Assembly (NCBI GenBank): GCA_039602395.1
Contig: JBCNJP010000017.1
Coordinates: 11,372,315-11,436,314, forward strand
Reading direction: 5' to 3'
Length of the DNA stretch: 64,000 nt
Source: Deinandra increscens subsp. villosa
Taxonomy: Eukaryota > Streptophyta > Magnoliopsida > Asterales > Asteraceae
Every line of letters starts with the position of its first letter. The first letter of the stretch is position 1. The position numbers were made by a program, and so were the translations under genes. Below, piece after piece: positions 11,746 through 25,022 of this stretch. The notes under the pieces are model-generated. The model was not told the DNA's origin and did no database searches. It worked only from the letters and a program-made list of their open reading frames with translations.

Positions 11746-14700
11746 ATGTCTGATTTTCAAGCATTTGCAGCTATGCAAAGCACGGTACAAGCTATGCTCA
11801 ATTTTGATAATGAAATAGGAACAAGTCAGAAAGTTCCTAAGCTATTAAAGTTAGAAGATTATCAAAATTGGAAGCAACGTTTTTCTGCATACATCAGCAC
11901 AAACGATATTGATTTATGGATTCCAATTCAAAAGTTGTATGTACGTCTAACTGTAGATGGAGAGTATAAAGAAATTTAAGATTTTGATAAAGATGAAAGA
12001 AAAAGTTATGTGCTTGAACAAAAAGTTTATGGTTATCTTACCATGGCTTTACCTACCGAGTTGTTGCATCAATTCAGCACTTGCAAGAAAGCTAAACAGT
12101 TGTGGGATGCTTTATCTGCTCGATGTGAAGGCAATGACCAATATAAGAAGAGTAGACGAAAAGTGTTGAACAAGGAATTTGAAAATTTTCAACATTATGA
12201 AAGAGAAAATATTTCTGCTCTTGTTTCAAGGTTTTCACATCTGATTAGTGAGATGAAAGTGGTTAAAATTTAAAAGACAGAGGAGGAATTGAAAGAGAAA
12301 TTGATGGAAGCATTACCGGAAAAGTGGGAAAATAATTATGTATTATTGCTTACTCATGATAAAGAATATTCTGCATTATCATTTCCTGATTTGACCGAAA
12401 AGCTTCATGTTAGAGAGATGGAAATGATGACATCAAACAAGTCAACTGCTCAATTCCAAAATCCTGAAGTGTATCATGGTCAAAATTCTGCAAGCATCAA
12501 TGCAAAGTCTAAATCATTTGGTGTTGAGTCATTAAATCCACCTCAAACAGCTTTTGTTGTTGGTCATGGTTCAGGAAATTCTGGAAATTCATCAAGAGGA
12601 TGTAACTTCACTATTCCAAATCATTCAAGTCCAACTTCATATTCAGCAAAAACACCGGATGAGCATTTGGCATTAATATCAGCCTTGTTATCTTCGTATT
12701 ATAGATTGTTGAATGGTGGTTTGACAACATCTAATCTGATTGAAGAAGATTTTGATCAGATTGATCCTGATAATCTTGAGCAAATGGATATCAACTGGCA
12801 ATTGGCAATGTTAGCTCAAAGAGTTAAAAGATTCAAAAAGAAAACAAGTTTTCAAAGTTTAAATCCAGATGGCAAGGTTGGAATAGATAAATCCAAAGCA
12901 AAATGCTTCAAATGTTCTAATTTCGGACATTTTTCTCGTGAATTTTCAAAACCAAATGCTTCTTCATCCAAGTCTCCAACAGCTTTAGTTTCTCAAGTTG
13001 ATAAACAATATAACTGGGGGGAAACTTCTAATTCTCCAATTGCTTTAACTGTTGTTGCTTCTGAGTCCAGTGAAGGTTATGATTGGGATGCTGATGTACT
13101 TGAAGCATTTGAAAAAGCACGAACATCGAATAAAGGCTATGATTGGGCTACTGATGAACCTGATGAGTCTGCATTTCGTGCTCTGATTGCTCAAATTGTT
13201 CATAGTGATAATGAAGAAGAAGTAACTGATTTTGAATCTGAAACAAGTGGTTCTGGAAATAGCGGTTATGAATCTGTTTGTGAGTTCTGTTCTAAAAAAG
13301 ACAAGAAGATTCAAGGTTTAATAAAGGAAAATGAGTTGTTGATCGAGGAAAATCAAAGAAGGATTGAAGCCTTGACAACTGAAAAGCAAAATTTAGTAGC
13401 TCTAATTCAAGAATTTTCTTCTCAGAAAGAAAAGTTTTCAGATTTACAAGCAGAGATTATTGAGAAAGAATAAAAATTTCAAAGTGTTAAACAAGAGTTT
13501 GAACAGAAAGTTACAAAGTTATCTAAAGAAAAGGATGACTTAGTCAAGGAAGTTGCGAAATGGAAGGCAGAAGCTGAGGATGTTGCCAATGATTTTAATA
13601 ATTTGATTGAAAAGTCCAAGATTAAACTTGATTTACTTACCAAGGCTTCTGATGACTCGGTTGCTAAAATTGAAGCATATCAGCTTGATATGGAGAAGTT
13701 GTTAGATGAGAAGCGAGAACTGGCAAGAGTAAATAAAATGCAAACTTCAAATTTGGATATTCAGAAAAGAAATGAAGATAAGCTGATGAAGGAATTGTGG
13801 GCTGGATTAGATGAGTTGAGGTTGCAAAAGTATGAAACTCATAAAGTGGCTAAGAAGTTAATTGCTACGGAAACAGAATTGGCTAAGGCTCAACAACAGA
13901 TTTCTAAACTAAAGATTGAAGTCATTGATTCAAAACGTCTTTTGGACAATGTTACAAATTCTACATCTTTTACAAGTTTCTTGGCCAAAGATGGAAATTT
14001 TGAGAAATTGTTTACCAAAACAGTTTCACCACCAGGTAGTCTCAAAGAAGGTGTTAATGATCTGAAGGAAAAGGAAGAAACTGGTGATTATTCTGAATTT
14101 GTTGATAAGAAATCTGATGGGGGAAAGGTTGTGAAGTCATAGAAAGATCAGAAAGATGAAACGGCTGTGTTTGTTTCTACGTCTACTGAAGAAGAGAAAT
14201 TGACAAGTTTAACTAAGAAGACTGCTATTGATGACAAGATTTTCTATGACCAAAAGAATGTTAAAGCAGTGAAAGCTGGGTTTTCGCGTCTTGCAAAGAA
14301 CAGACATAAATCTTCTGGTTCTGATGAAAAGGTTTCGGGTAAACATGTTGGGTTGGGTTGGGTTACAAGACCAAAATTGGTAAAGTTGATGGGTCTCAAG
14401 GTTCAAAACAACAAAGTCTGAAGCAAGTCAAGAAAGATGTTTTTAAAGCGGAGAAGGTTCAACCCGAGAGGTTTTACAAACTCAAGGGTTCGGAACAAAT
14501 ATTTTCTGACAAAGAATTCCCACTCCATTGTGTGGATGCTCAGAAAATTGCCAAAGTTTTTGTCAAGAATGTTGATCTGAAGAGCAAGAAGCCACAGGGT
14601 GCTACATATTCTTCTGGAGGATCAAATTCTGCTCCAAAAAGCCTGACTTCAAAATGGGTTCATGATCATTAATTTCAGGTATATGATACATTATATGATC

Positions 14701-15121
14701 ATTTTGATGATGCTTATTTTTGTGAAGCTATGCAGGTTCCCAAGAGGAGAAATATCAAAAACCGCTTGTGTTATAATTGTCGATAAAAAGGACATATGGC
14801 ACAAGTGTGTCCGATTTCTGCGGTTTCTACACAAAAAGGAGGAAAGATTCCATATGTTGCTAAATCTGCCAAATACAAGTTTGTTGATGAATATGGCAGA
14901 GTGTTTGATGAATCTCCACCGACATTTTTCAAACGTCCAAGAAAATTTTTACCAAAATTTCAAAATGATTCATATGTCGGATGTTCGTCACAGTCAACAG
15001 TGACTGGTTCATCAAATACTGATTTACCAAAACAACAAAACTGGAAACCTAAAGTGGTTTCGAAAGGAAACCAAGATACTGGTCGACCAGAAGCGATTCG
15101 CTTTGAGTCGTTTATAAACTG
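11746..15121 (+). pseudogene. Long coiled-coil Gag of the gag-only element
   Basis: One reading frame runs from ATG 11746 to about 14420 and is interrupted by in-frame stops at 11977, 12271, 13471 and 14140. It then shifts frame near 14350 and continues to 15121 with two more stops. In order: an N-terminal copia gag/UBN2-like region (LKLEDYQNWKQRFSAYI, LWDALSARCEG, LMEALPEKWENNY), a CCHC-like knuckle CFKCSNFGHFSREF whose last cysteine is replaced by F, an acidic stretch, a long coiled coil (about 13260-13960) and a second knuckle CYNCR*KGHMAQVC interrupted by a stop. Retroviral-type Gag forms the particle and packages RNA. It is not functional as read. Confidence 0.8.
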
Positions 15122-16762
15122 ACGTGTTTGACCAGTGTGCAGGTACTTCTAGAAGACCTATCGGTGATTGCAAAGTTGCTGATTGAGGAGTATTCTGCTG
15201 ATTCAACTTAAATTACATGTGATATCAATTTCAAAACTGAAATTTTTCTGAAAGCTACACCTCAAAGGTATCCATGTCGAAAGGTCAATTTTCTTTCTTT
15301 TTACATTCCGTATGTACTTTAGGGGGAGAAAATTGAAAACCAAAAAAAATAGCGTCTTTGTGTTTTTGTTTGTGTTAAAATGAAAATCCAAAAAATAGAG
15401 TTTTCATTTTAAGGGGGAGAAAAATGGAAAAATACAAAAACATTGAAATACAGAAAATACAAAAACATTGAAAAATGAGAAATTGTATCCGACATAATTG
15501 GGAAATGATGCTACATTGGCTTACGTCTCTGACTCGTGGATAAATTAGATGAAAAAGCCATAAGATCATTGTTTGATGTGCTTGGTAGACTCGGCATTAA
15601 ATCAGAAAGTATTCAAATGTGATACACATTAAATACTAATGCTTGACCAAGTGGACAACATCTTGATGCGTATCTCATGATATATCAAGAAAAAGATATG
15701 TGAAAAAGAAAAGGAGAAGTCACTATGTATACATGTGTTCATTTTGCAAAGATTTAAACTTGTTTGATATTCTTTATTTTGTCAAACGATCGGACTTTCT
15801 CTGCGTATCGAAAGATCGACCTGATTATTGTTCGTTTGACGTTCTGCTTTATTTTCTTTGGTGTTTCGTATAACCTATCGGACTTTCTCTGCATGTGCGG
15901 GAGTACCAACCTGATTGTTGTTGGGTTATACAATTTCAACTTGTTTTTATTTTCTTATTTTGTTAAATCTGAGGCCTTATCTGCGTATCGAAAGATCGAC
16001 CTTAAGGTAGACGATTTAACGTTCTTATTTCTTTTTGCATGGAACACAGTTGACTGATTCATGAATACAATCATTATGTGAGTAAATCACAAATGAAATC
16101 ACAAAGTGTGATATAAAAGAAAATACATATCTGAGTATGTCTGATAGTGTGGGGTACACTGGTCAAAGCAATCTAATCAATTAAATAAAATATCCAGATG
16201 TTATGAGTATGATTTTGCCTGGGTTTAAGATGGACAAATTATACCAGTAATCGACATGACTTATGTGCTGAAGTAATTGAAATTGAAGTGTTGTTCAGCA
16301 TGTTATGTTCAATATGATCCCAAGTTGTGATCTTTCTCGCAAAAGACAAATATAGTGTCTGATTCTGTATTGCATTTATGTTTCATATCTGAAAAGTTCA
16401 AAAAGATTTTAGGTGTGTTTTAGCATAAACTTAGAAAAATCAAAAAGATTTTCGGTGTGTTTTGATTTATAGTTTCAAAAATCCAAAAAGATTTTGCTTC
16501 TTATTTGTTTTCGACCGATCGACATGTGATATGAAATCAAATTTCAAAATCTATCTTGGATTCTCGAAGAGAAGGTTTGCGCCAAGATTAAATTACTTTT
16601 CAAAAGAAAAAGGAAACCGCGTTTCTGTCTTCTGAAGTTGCAGGTTATATGTGTCAAGACTCAAGCATGATGAAAGGGGGAGTTTGTTATATCTTTCACA
16701 AGTGGATCTTGAAGATCAAAGATGATTCAAGAGTGATCCAGTCATGCAAGCTCTATTTCTGA
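15122..16762. other. 3' untranslated tail of the gag-only element
   Basis: No protease, integrase, RT or RNase H motif is visible in any frame. The stretch contains several AGGGGGAGAA purine runs (e.g. near 15325 and 15413) and repeats of a 'gatcggactttctctgcgta' type (near 15790, 15880, 15975). It looks like degenerate, possibly recombined retroelement sequence. Confidence 0.4.
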
Positions 16763-16840
16763 CAAGAGAATAGATACACTACACGTTAAGGGGGAGTTTG
16801 TTAGAGAATAGATACACTACACGTTAAGGGGGAGTTTGTT
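16763..16840 (+). repeat. Tandemly duplicated polypurine tract
   Basis: A ~38-base unit ending AAGGGGGAGTTTGTTAGAG occurs twice in tandem just before the 3' LTR. Each copy contains a polypurine tract, the plus-strand primer of LTR elements. Confidence 0.75.
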
Positions 16841-17160
16841 AGAGCATATCCCTATGCTATGAGTGTCTCATGTATTGTATCTATGTGTGCGTGTCTTAGA
16901 ATGTGTTGTAGTGACTATATCATAGGTGGCGTATCATATGGTCCGGCGGATCATATGGTCCGGCGTACCACGTGGTACGCTGAGTAGTTAGTCACTTAGT
17001 ATAAATAGGTTTGTGTTAGAATGTGCAGGGCAACCAGTTAACACTCTGAGTCATTCTACACTTTCTGTGTGTGTTTTCTAGAGAGAGAAACTAGTGAGAA
17101 CTTCATTGTATCTTCAAGTGATCAATAAGATTTCTCTTATTTACATCTCGTGTTCATTAC
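16837..17160 (+). mobile_element. 3' LTR of the gag-only element
   Basis: Begins TGTTAGAGCATATCC directly after a polypurine tract and ends near TTCATTACA. It contains a TATAAATAGG box near 17000 and a purine-rich GAGAGAGAAAC leader, as expected of an LTR promoter. The right boundary is approximate because no second LTR is available for comparison. Confidence 0.6.
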
Positions 17161-17275
17161 ATTGATCAAAGCATGCAGTAGTAAGATCGTATCTCGGTTT
17201 TACAGTAAGCGTTTTGAAAGGTGGTGTTTTGTGTACAGCTAATACTGGTGTCATAAGAGGTTGATATTAGTTTAC

Positions 17276-18354
17276 CTGAAGATGCGACAGCAAGAGCTAT
17301 CATTTCTTCGGATCTGAGGCATGACAGAATTGCTCTATATAAAAATGTTTTACCAGTTCTGCCTGGTCCATAAACGAAGAAGAAGTTTCCTTGTTCTTGC
17401 TCTACGGATTCTATTACACGTTTATAGATTAAATCTTGTTCTGCATTCAGGTTACTATAAAGCTTTTCATGCATCTCCTTTTCAAGTGATACATTGTATG
17501 ATAGCTCTTCTCGTATAAGGCGATTCTCAAGGTTACCAAGTAATGTCGGGTCAGGTTTCGGGAAGTCCTCAAAGTCATTTAAGGACCTTCCATTTCGTTG
17601 AAGGAGTTCTTCTATTTCAAGAAGACAATAATTCTTCTTCTGGTGCTCTTCGAGTTCCCACTTTGGAAACCGCAGTTCTCTCCGTTTCTTGTATTCTATA
17701 TCTTCACAGAGGACTTCCCAATTCTGTTCCCACAATTGCAATGGACTGCTCACCTCGCAAAATAATAATATTCTTACGAAAAGAGTACAAAGTTGGTTGC
17801 CCAATGCCCACAGTCGTGCTTCTATTATTGCCTCTGTGCATTCATTGTCATCACTAAGGAGCCCGCGAGCATAGAACGCTTCTTTAAAAGTAGGGTATAA
17901 CTTTCCATCAAAAGTCTTAATATCGTTAAAAGACCTTGCCCTTTTTACAATACCCAAAAGCATCCTTAGTTAGTAACGGGGTCCAGCAGCAGGATTACAG
18001 TAGACAATTCGCCCAATGCATGTCCTACATGATCTTCGTGCCCATCTCTTATCCCTGGCATGCCATACATACTTTGCTGGTAGTTCTGCATACGTAAATT
18101 CTACACCTATCAAAATACACAGTAAAGATATAAGGGTAAGCAGTACGCAAAGGAGACCAGTAATTTATACATGACGTTTAATATTCGTTATTATCGTTTG
18201 TATTGAAGCACTTACATTGAACTATAGGCGAATCTTCTAAATTCGAGGACTGCGCGTCAGTCGGTGTTATTTGAAGACTGCAAAAATTCTGGACTTTCCC
18301 ATGAGATGTGACATGCGAGGTCCTCTTAACCGCAGGTGTCTTACCAAACTTCAT
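17276..18354 (-). pseudogene. Helitron PIF1-like helicase, N-terminal part with own first exon
   Basis: Exon 1 (18354-18216) starts with ATG and encodes MKFGKTPAVKRTSHVTSHGK..., unlike any Helitron domain I know. A canonical intron (GTAAGT..ATAG, 18215-18107) leads in phase into exon 2, which reads FTYAELPAKYVWHARDKRW, RTCIGRIVYCNPAAG, then a TAA (17970-17972), then LRMLLGIVKRARSF. It continues through LNAEQDLIYKRVIES to the Walker A region YGPGRTGKTFLYRAIL and ALAVASSG. This is the usual run-up of Helitron helicases to the ATPase core. No Rep (HUH) domain precedes it. Exon 2 stops at a CAG|GTAAAC donor-like site at 17276, and the C-terminal half resumes at 10847. The TAA makes it a pseudogene. 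Confidence 0.85.
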
Positions 18355-20106
18355 AGCAGCTCAACGAACGACACAACTAACTACTTTACTACGACGACAT
18401 GACAGAACAGAGTTACATAGTATTACAGAAAGGTTACAGTTAACTAATCGTGTGAGACTATCATGAAAAATAGTGCCAGTCAGATGTTACCTGGGTGGTG
18501 GCCGTCTTCCTTGCAAGAGTACAATGCCACAATCTTACTGCAATCTGTATGTACTGGATCAACAAAAAAGGACGGGGTTAAACTTCTTCTGTATATATCT
18601 CCCTGCCACAATTAAGTGAAATGTTGTGAATGAAGCTGATATAATAAGAGACATACAATGTACCACTAACGTTAATGGTGCTGATGACATATAAAAAGGC
18701 GTAATATGGAAGCTCAAGCAATAGTAAATTAAGTAAAGTAATAAGGAATAATAAATTAATAACGATACAGTTTTTGAGCTCGTCAGATTATATAACGACA
18801 CACTGAAAACAGGCTGAAGCCTGGGCGCATAAAGAAACCCTGTAAAAATGTTTTTGTATTTGCAGAAACAACACCTCAACCATGTACAATTATATTAACC
18901 TACGATGATCAAATAACAATAGTGCCCACACACCAGCCCACCAAGGAGGAAGCTTGTAAGAGGCCGGGCTCCAGTCCCATACGTTCATTTGTTCATTCAT
19001 TGGTGTAAATTTGAACTCATTCGGGCCCAAAAAAGCCTATCAACTTAGCCCAGCCCTATTCGCCTTTAGTCTGCTCATATCTCCATTTTAGGCCAACCTT
19101 TGGCCCAAGTAGAGAATGTATATGAGGCTGATGTCATTGAACTGTTCAATAACTGGGCAATGCTGTGTTTTATATATAACAATAGATATAAAGATGATAG
19201 CTGGACTCAAACATAGACATGGATAACAAACATACAGCCTATCTATCTTGACAAATAGGAAATGAGAACTAAACCACACATGACCACCACACTAAAAATA
19301 AATTCATTCTCATTGAACATAGTTTCTAGGGTAGATGTTTAGTACTCACCAGTCCACTAGCAGTCTTAGAATCATTAACTATCTGATGTTGTGTTCAATT
19401 ATATGTATATGTTGATAGTTACGATGTACACATCCTAGCACGTGCCCTTATCAAGTCTCTGAATCATTATGTCATCACATCCGAATTCCTTGGTTTCACA
19501 ATTGTCCGCTATTCCATATATTAAGTAATGTTATGTCTATGTAGTTGTTAGTAAAGTGAAATCAGCTTATACTATTGCTTATAGTATCCTGAATTTAGCT
19601 TCTGTGGCACATAATTTTGTCTTCGATTTGGACTAGTTAATGCAATACAGTTTCTTTAAATTCAATTAATGTTGCTGGGCTTTTCTTATACTTGGTTCTG
19701 CTATCAGTGGTACAGAGATGTATGATACGCTTTACTGAAATATATCCCATATAATGCTTCAATGACTATCAGTATTATAGAGGCGTATGACATGGTTTAC
19801 TGAAAAATAAGGTGCAACCCCTGGAACATGTGTTTCAGCACGTGTGTAACCAAAGGACAGAGACTAAAAACCAAACAAAAATATTATAAAAGTGACTGAA
19901 AGGAAACATATGCTCAAAATGTCATAGTTGATCATCAAATACTCCTATTACATTGATACGATAATTCTAGAGACATGTCTTAGAAGGGGCGGTTGACACA
20001 ATCAAGGCATTCTCTGACATATAGCCAACAAATCACTCTGCATCCTCCGAATCAACAATATATGCACGCCTACAGCGTTATAAAAGTGACTATGTTAGGA
20101 GGCACG
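18355..20106. other. Intergenic stretch between RPA-like and helicase genes
   Basis: No supported coding frame. Since both genes read leftward, the right part should hold the RPA 3' end and the left part the helicase promoter. Nothing else is recognised. Confidence 0.3.
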
Positions 20107-21955
20107 CTACAAAACACGGCTATTATTAAAGAGCATTGCATGCCATATACCTTTTTTCCCCATAGTACCGACACCCGAATCCTCTTCACATACCTTGTCA
20201 TCAACATCGTCCTGCTGCTCAGAAAGGGGATCCTTGCAGTACATGTGAAAAGTGAGTACATGTCAACATGAGTGACACACGGTTATGCTAGAACAGTAAA
20301 TTCGCTACTCACATTATCAGCTGAGGTGTGCCTTTCACTGGATCCTGTGTTTCACTACCAGTTACCTTTCTCAACCTCTTTCCCGGCGCAGCATTAACTT
20401 CGAAACCCACCCCCGAATCAGCTTCGACATCCATTGACATTGCATGTCCTTCTTTACCAGGGACACCTTCACTATCGGTACCGGTACAACCACTACAGTA
20501 CAATGCATTGTAAGGTACATCAATAGGGGTCGGAACTATACATGAACTGAAATTATGGTTCTAATACTCATAGGTTGGATGACCACTTGTCAGCACGTTT
20601 ATCTGGGGTCACAACACCAAACTGCTGAGCCTTTTTAATCGATGAAGATAGAGGAGGCACAGTCGCAGGCTCCAAAATATCATCCACTGACGAAGAAGAC
20701 GCATAGCTGGTTGTGTCCGGTAATAAAACCTGGGCACAATTGAAGCTCTCATACTCACCATACTTGTAGTATGTGTGGGACCTAAGTTCAAACATATAAG
20801 TGCCTCCAATCAAACAACGGAGTGCCTCGGGGAGCACCATATCATCGCTGTTTGTAGACTGGAATTCCATCACCATAATTCAGCAGAGAAAACAACATAA
20901 GTCCTCTCATTGTACAGTGAAAGAAAAAAAAAGAGACGTACCAGCTCCTGCTCATCCAGCAGGGATTTTGCTGACTTCTTCACCAACTGCTCGCCCACTT
21001 CGTCAAACAGGACAACCACAACATTGCCTGTCATGTCCTTAACATCAACTATAAGCCTGTACATGTTATTCCCATTGATATAGCATTGTTATAAAAACCG
21101 AAACCCAGAATATCGTAGCAAAAGGAAAACAGACATGGATGTGTGTACGTGGCCAAGAGTGAACATTAGCAGTGTAATGAAGTACATGAAATAGCATGCA
21201 TTTAAAATATAAGGGAGAATCCCTACAACCTACCTCGCCCGCGGAAAGTACACGGCATTGTCACATGCCTCACACCAGAAACTCCCGTCTTTGCGGGTCA
21301 CACCTTTGCGACAGCGGCCACCGGTACACGTAAAATTAAACCAGCTGTTCTTTTTCCGGATGTCGGTGAGCTGAATGTTGTTCCTAAACACGACTGCCTG
21401 TTACAAACAGATGCCAAAAAGAGAAGAGGACATGGTAGCATAAAAATGATGGCTGAAATTGCTTCAAATGTAGAAAAGCATCCAAACCTTCTTCTTGTCC
21501 TGTCGAGCTGACTGTAAGAGCTCAGCAATTGTTGTCACAACCTGCGGGCCATCCCTAGCTGGCTGTGTCTCAGCTCGCAGATCAATCCCCCTACAGAGTG
21601 AACATATCGTCAGGCTACAATGCTAACTCATAGGAAAACTTCAGCATAAGGTTATGCTCTAGTGACTACCTCAGCGAAGCATTGAATGACTCCAACAATG
21701 GTATATTGTTGCTATCGATGATAAGAGTTGAGGAGGAGCTCGAAAGGGCAAGTGAACCTGAAAGACTCAAAATTATTTTACAGGGCACATGTATAACGGA
21801 CAAACAGGTATAAAGGTTAGATAAAATACCAAGATACTGCTTCACACTCATTGAAGACAATATAACTGTGTAGACACCAACTTTCTTTGCTTTTTGTGCT
21901 ATAAAAGACTCACCGAGCTTGCCCCACAAAGTCACTGCCACGTGACCACCGCTGC
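20107..21955 (-). pseudogene. RPA70-like single-strand DNA binding protein, C-terminal exons
   Basis: Minus-strand exons in order: GGHVAVTLWGKLGESFIAQ...VYTVILSSMSVKQYLG (OB-fold DBD-B); LALSSSSSTLIIDSNNIP; an ARDGPQVVTTIAELLQSAR linker; NSWFNFTCTGGRCRKGV..GSFWCEACDNAVYFPRA (the DBD-C zinc ribbon with C-x4-C-x13-C-x2-C); RLIVDVKDMTGNVVVVLFDE; VLPEALRCLIGGTYMFELR; and an acidic tail ending at TAG 20107. RPA binds single-stranded DNA, and plant Helitrons often carry such genes, presumably to protect the strand during rolling-circle transfer. These exons look intact, but the 5' part is cut off by the retroelement array at 22014-30741 and lies at 30742-31100. Confidence 0.85.
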
Positions 21956-22013
21956 AAAAGTAATTTAATTCTCAGCATACATGGCGTGTGGAGTAGATGC
22001 ATAACTCATGTAC

Positions 22014-23423
22014 TGATAACGGGTGTCGAGACCGCTACAAATAATCCTAAACTTAAACCTAAAGATAGGGTAAGTAGGGTATCAATCCAGGGGAGTTAGT
22101 GGTCACTAGTGATTTAGAATTTAACTACCTAACTAAATTAACTACCTAAACCTAGATTACTGTCACTAACCTAGATTGACCTGAACTAAACTAAACTAAT
22201 TTAATCTAATGAATTAAACTAAAATTGCCTCTTGGCTGTTTTTGCTGAGATTGAAAATTATCTAAAATTTAACTAACTTAACAACTAAGGCAACTATTAA
22301 AGCTAAGATTACTTATGTGACAAGTTAACTACTTTTGGATCCTGGTTGGCTACCGATCTGGGCAAAACCTAATCAATTGCTAATACTACATAGACATAGT
22401 CCCCAATTGCTTCCTTGACCTAATAACCTAAATTTCTAATGGGCTGATTAGTCCTGCCGCAAGAAAGTGCTAGATCATTAAACAGTGGACCACTAAAACC
22501 CTAAGTTACTAGTTAGATTAAACAATTTAGCATGCGGGTGTTCAACGGTAGCAAGTATTCCGGAACAATTAGCAATTAACCAGTTAAGAAAAGAACGATT
22601 TTACCAACCAATCACCAAAAGCAGTTATAAGAAAATTAGCCAATAATCATAATGACAAATATAAGTGTTATCACCACCAATTTGGTCATCATAAAAATCA
22701 ACTAAAATATCCAAACACAATACTGAAATTAAATAAATTACTAAAAGAAACAAACCAAAATCTTTCTCTTTCTCTTTCGTCCTTTTCTTCTGCCGTTCCA
22801 AAAACCCCTCGAAGGGTTTGCGAACTTCCCCTGTTGAATGAATTCCTTCCTCCTTTTATATTATGTGTAGGGTGATTAAGCCCATTCCACCACACGTGAC
22901 TTTTTTCCCTTCATTTGTTGTCCTCTTTTTTATTCATCTTCTGAGCCCATGGGAATGCCACTCTTTCAATTTGCAGCCCAAATTAATTGTGCACTAAACC
23001 TCATCTACAATTAAGTAACACCACACGTGACCACTTTCTTTTTCTTTTCTTCTTTTTCTTTTTTCCTGTGCCACGAAAAGTCATCAAATAATTATGTAGT
23101 TTAATTGATTCATTTATATTAAATCTAATAGAAACTAATATTTTGAGCATTGTAATTTATTCAACCAGATTTAACTCATTTACATCTTAATAAACTAGAC
23201 ATAAAAATTATTTAAATCAGTATAACCACGTATGTTTAGAAGATGATTAATATATATATATAAAATAAACTTTATATCATCCTAAACACCATGATTTACA
23301 ACATTTAAACTCAAAACACAAGAAACACAAAACATAGGAGATATGATAAGAATTAATATATTATAACTAATAAAAATATAGAATTAAATATATAAAAGCG
23401 TTACATAATTAGCTCTCATCACA
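22014..23423 (-). mobile_element. LTR copy 1
   Basis: 1410 bp, with minus-strand ends TGTGATGAGAGC..CCCGTTATCA. It is preceded, in element orientation, by polypurine AAGTGTGGGGA (23424-23434). It differs from LTR copy 2 at three positions I noticed (22504, 22628, 22944). The left flanking 5 bases are TGTAC. Confidence 0.85.
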
Positions 23424-23936
23424 TCCCCACACTTATTTTTTTTCCGTCTCGGAAAAAACTGCCATGGAATCATAATTGGAAAATCAATCTCAAAATATTT
23501 TAACTTCTCAAATCAACAACCATGTCAACTCCACATTCCAAAAATGTAATCACATATACTAACTGCAATTGCCGATATTTCGGTCCAACTAAACCCAACC
23601 ACTGATCTTTGAGCCCCCAAGGTGTTTATATAAATTACCGAATATTTGTATTAACCTACCAATGTGTCCCACATTCAGAAAATTCTAGCTCAATCTACTC
23701 CCGACTCAAATTCGGTCAAAGTAAAGGGTAATAAAGATGTATTATTTATATTTTCCCCACCCTAGTTAAACCAGATACTCATATATCCCAAGAATGATTG
23801 ATTTGAATGGATAGTTGCTTGAGCATTTATTCATCTACTATTGCTTTCTATTTTTTTCTTTTTTCTCTTTTTTTTTCCTTTTTTTTTATTTTTATTTTTT
23901 TATAGTTGGTTAATTTTAACTATACTTACCAACGGA

Positions 23937-24070
23937 CATCATCAGAGGCATTCTTTCACAAGGTCTTACCCCCGAAATCATACGTGAGTGTTTTGCCCGC
24001 GAGATCCGGAACATCATCAGAGGCATTCTTTCACAAGGTCTTACCCCCGAAATCATACGTGAGTATTCTG
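23937..24070 (+). repeat. 75-bp tandem repeat inside the gypsy unit, copy 1
   Basis: The stretch starting CATCATCAGAGGC occurs at about 23937 and 24012. The same doublet is in the second unit (28673-28806), so it predates the large duplication. Confidence 0.85.
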
Positions 24071-25022
24071 TCCCTTCACTCTAATTCATTAACCAATTAT
24101 TACCTACTATGCTCAAAAGATGGAAAGATGGGGCGCCGTTATTTCTCGGATTTGCTTTCGCAAAAAGATCATAACGTGCCAATTTATTCTGAGGATATAT
24201 AAGTCTCTAATTTAAAAAGGTCTTTTTTCTCCTAATCATCAGTTTCAACCTCACTCAAACTCCTAAAATGGGAACCCACTAGCAAGCCAATTTAATTACA
24301 TTTTTATACAAAATTAAACACAATGGGATAATTAAGCTTTACTAAATCAGTTGGGCCTACCGACACATCACAAATTAGCTATATTTTCTATTCTCTCCTT
24401 TTCTTACCACTTTTCCCTTTCTTTCTTGATTTTTATTTTATTCTGAAAATCGACTCCCAATTTTTCTATCATTTTCCATGTTTTTGCAAGTTTAATTCAA
24501 AGACATTTTTTTTAACAACACAAAAAAATAAACACACGAACACAAAAATAAAAACACGAAAAGCGTTATTCCCCTCCCCACACTTGAGTTCAACATTGCC
24601 CTCAATGTGAACAAAGAAACAACAAAAATAAAGAAGAATAAAACTAAACAAAGTTGCAAAGGTAAAGATACAAGAGTATGGAAAGAGTACATCGACCTGA
24701 TTATAGCTGAAACTTGTTGAAATAGCAGGCGCTCTCGTAACTCCTCCCCACACTTGAACTCTGCCAAGCAAACTGCAAAACTACAAACACACTAAAAAAA
24801 ACAAAATAAATGTAAATAGTAAAAAAAAAACCTAAACTCACTTTCGTAGGAATCACGGTTGCATTTAGCGTATGCAACAAGCCTTTTAAACCCCTCGGTA
24901 GCCCGAGTGGACGAGTGAAGTCTCGTGAGGGTTTCTAGTGAACACACCCACAAAGTTCTCGGGTTGCCTCCCGGAAGCGCTAAGTTTTAAGGTCTTCAGC
25001 CAGACCTGTTACCTGATTTGCT

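Larger units (their letters stand above)
11226..17160 (+). mobile_element. Gag-only LTR retroelement (copia-like), 5' LTR missing
   Basis: Leader (11226-11745), a long gag frame (11746-15121), a 1.6-kb untranslated tail, a duplicated polypurine tract and a 3' LTR (16837-17160) lie in plus order. No protease, integrase or reverse transcriptase motif is present. The element is therefore non-autonomous and would have needed enzymes from a partner. No sequence matching the 3' LTR is found at the left end, so the element is truncated or rearranged there. It sits inside the helicase gene in antisense orientation. Confidence 0.65.

Noticed and set aside
10846..17278. ACCTG repeated at both sides of the helicase split as a target duplication of one insertion
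   Set aside because: The sequence next to these copies does not look like element ends, and CAG|GTAAAC .. CACAG|GT splice-like context explains the repeat equally well.
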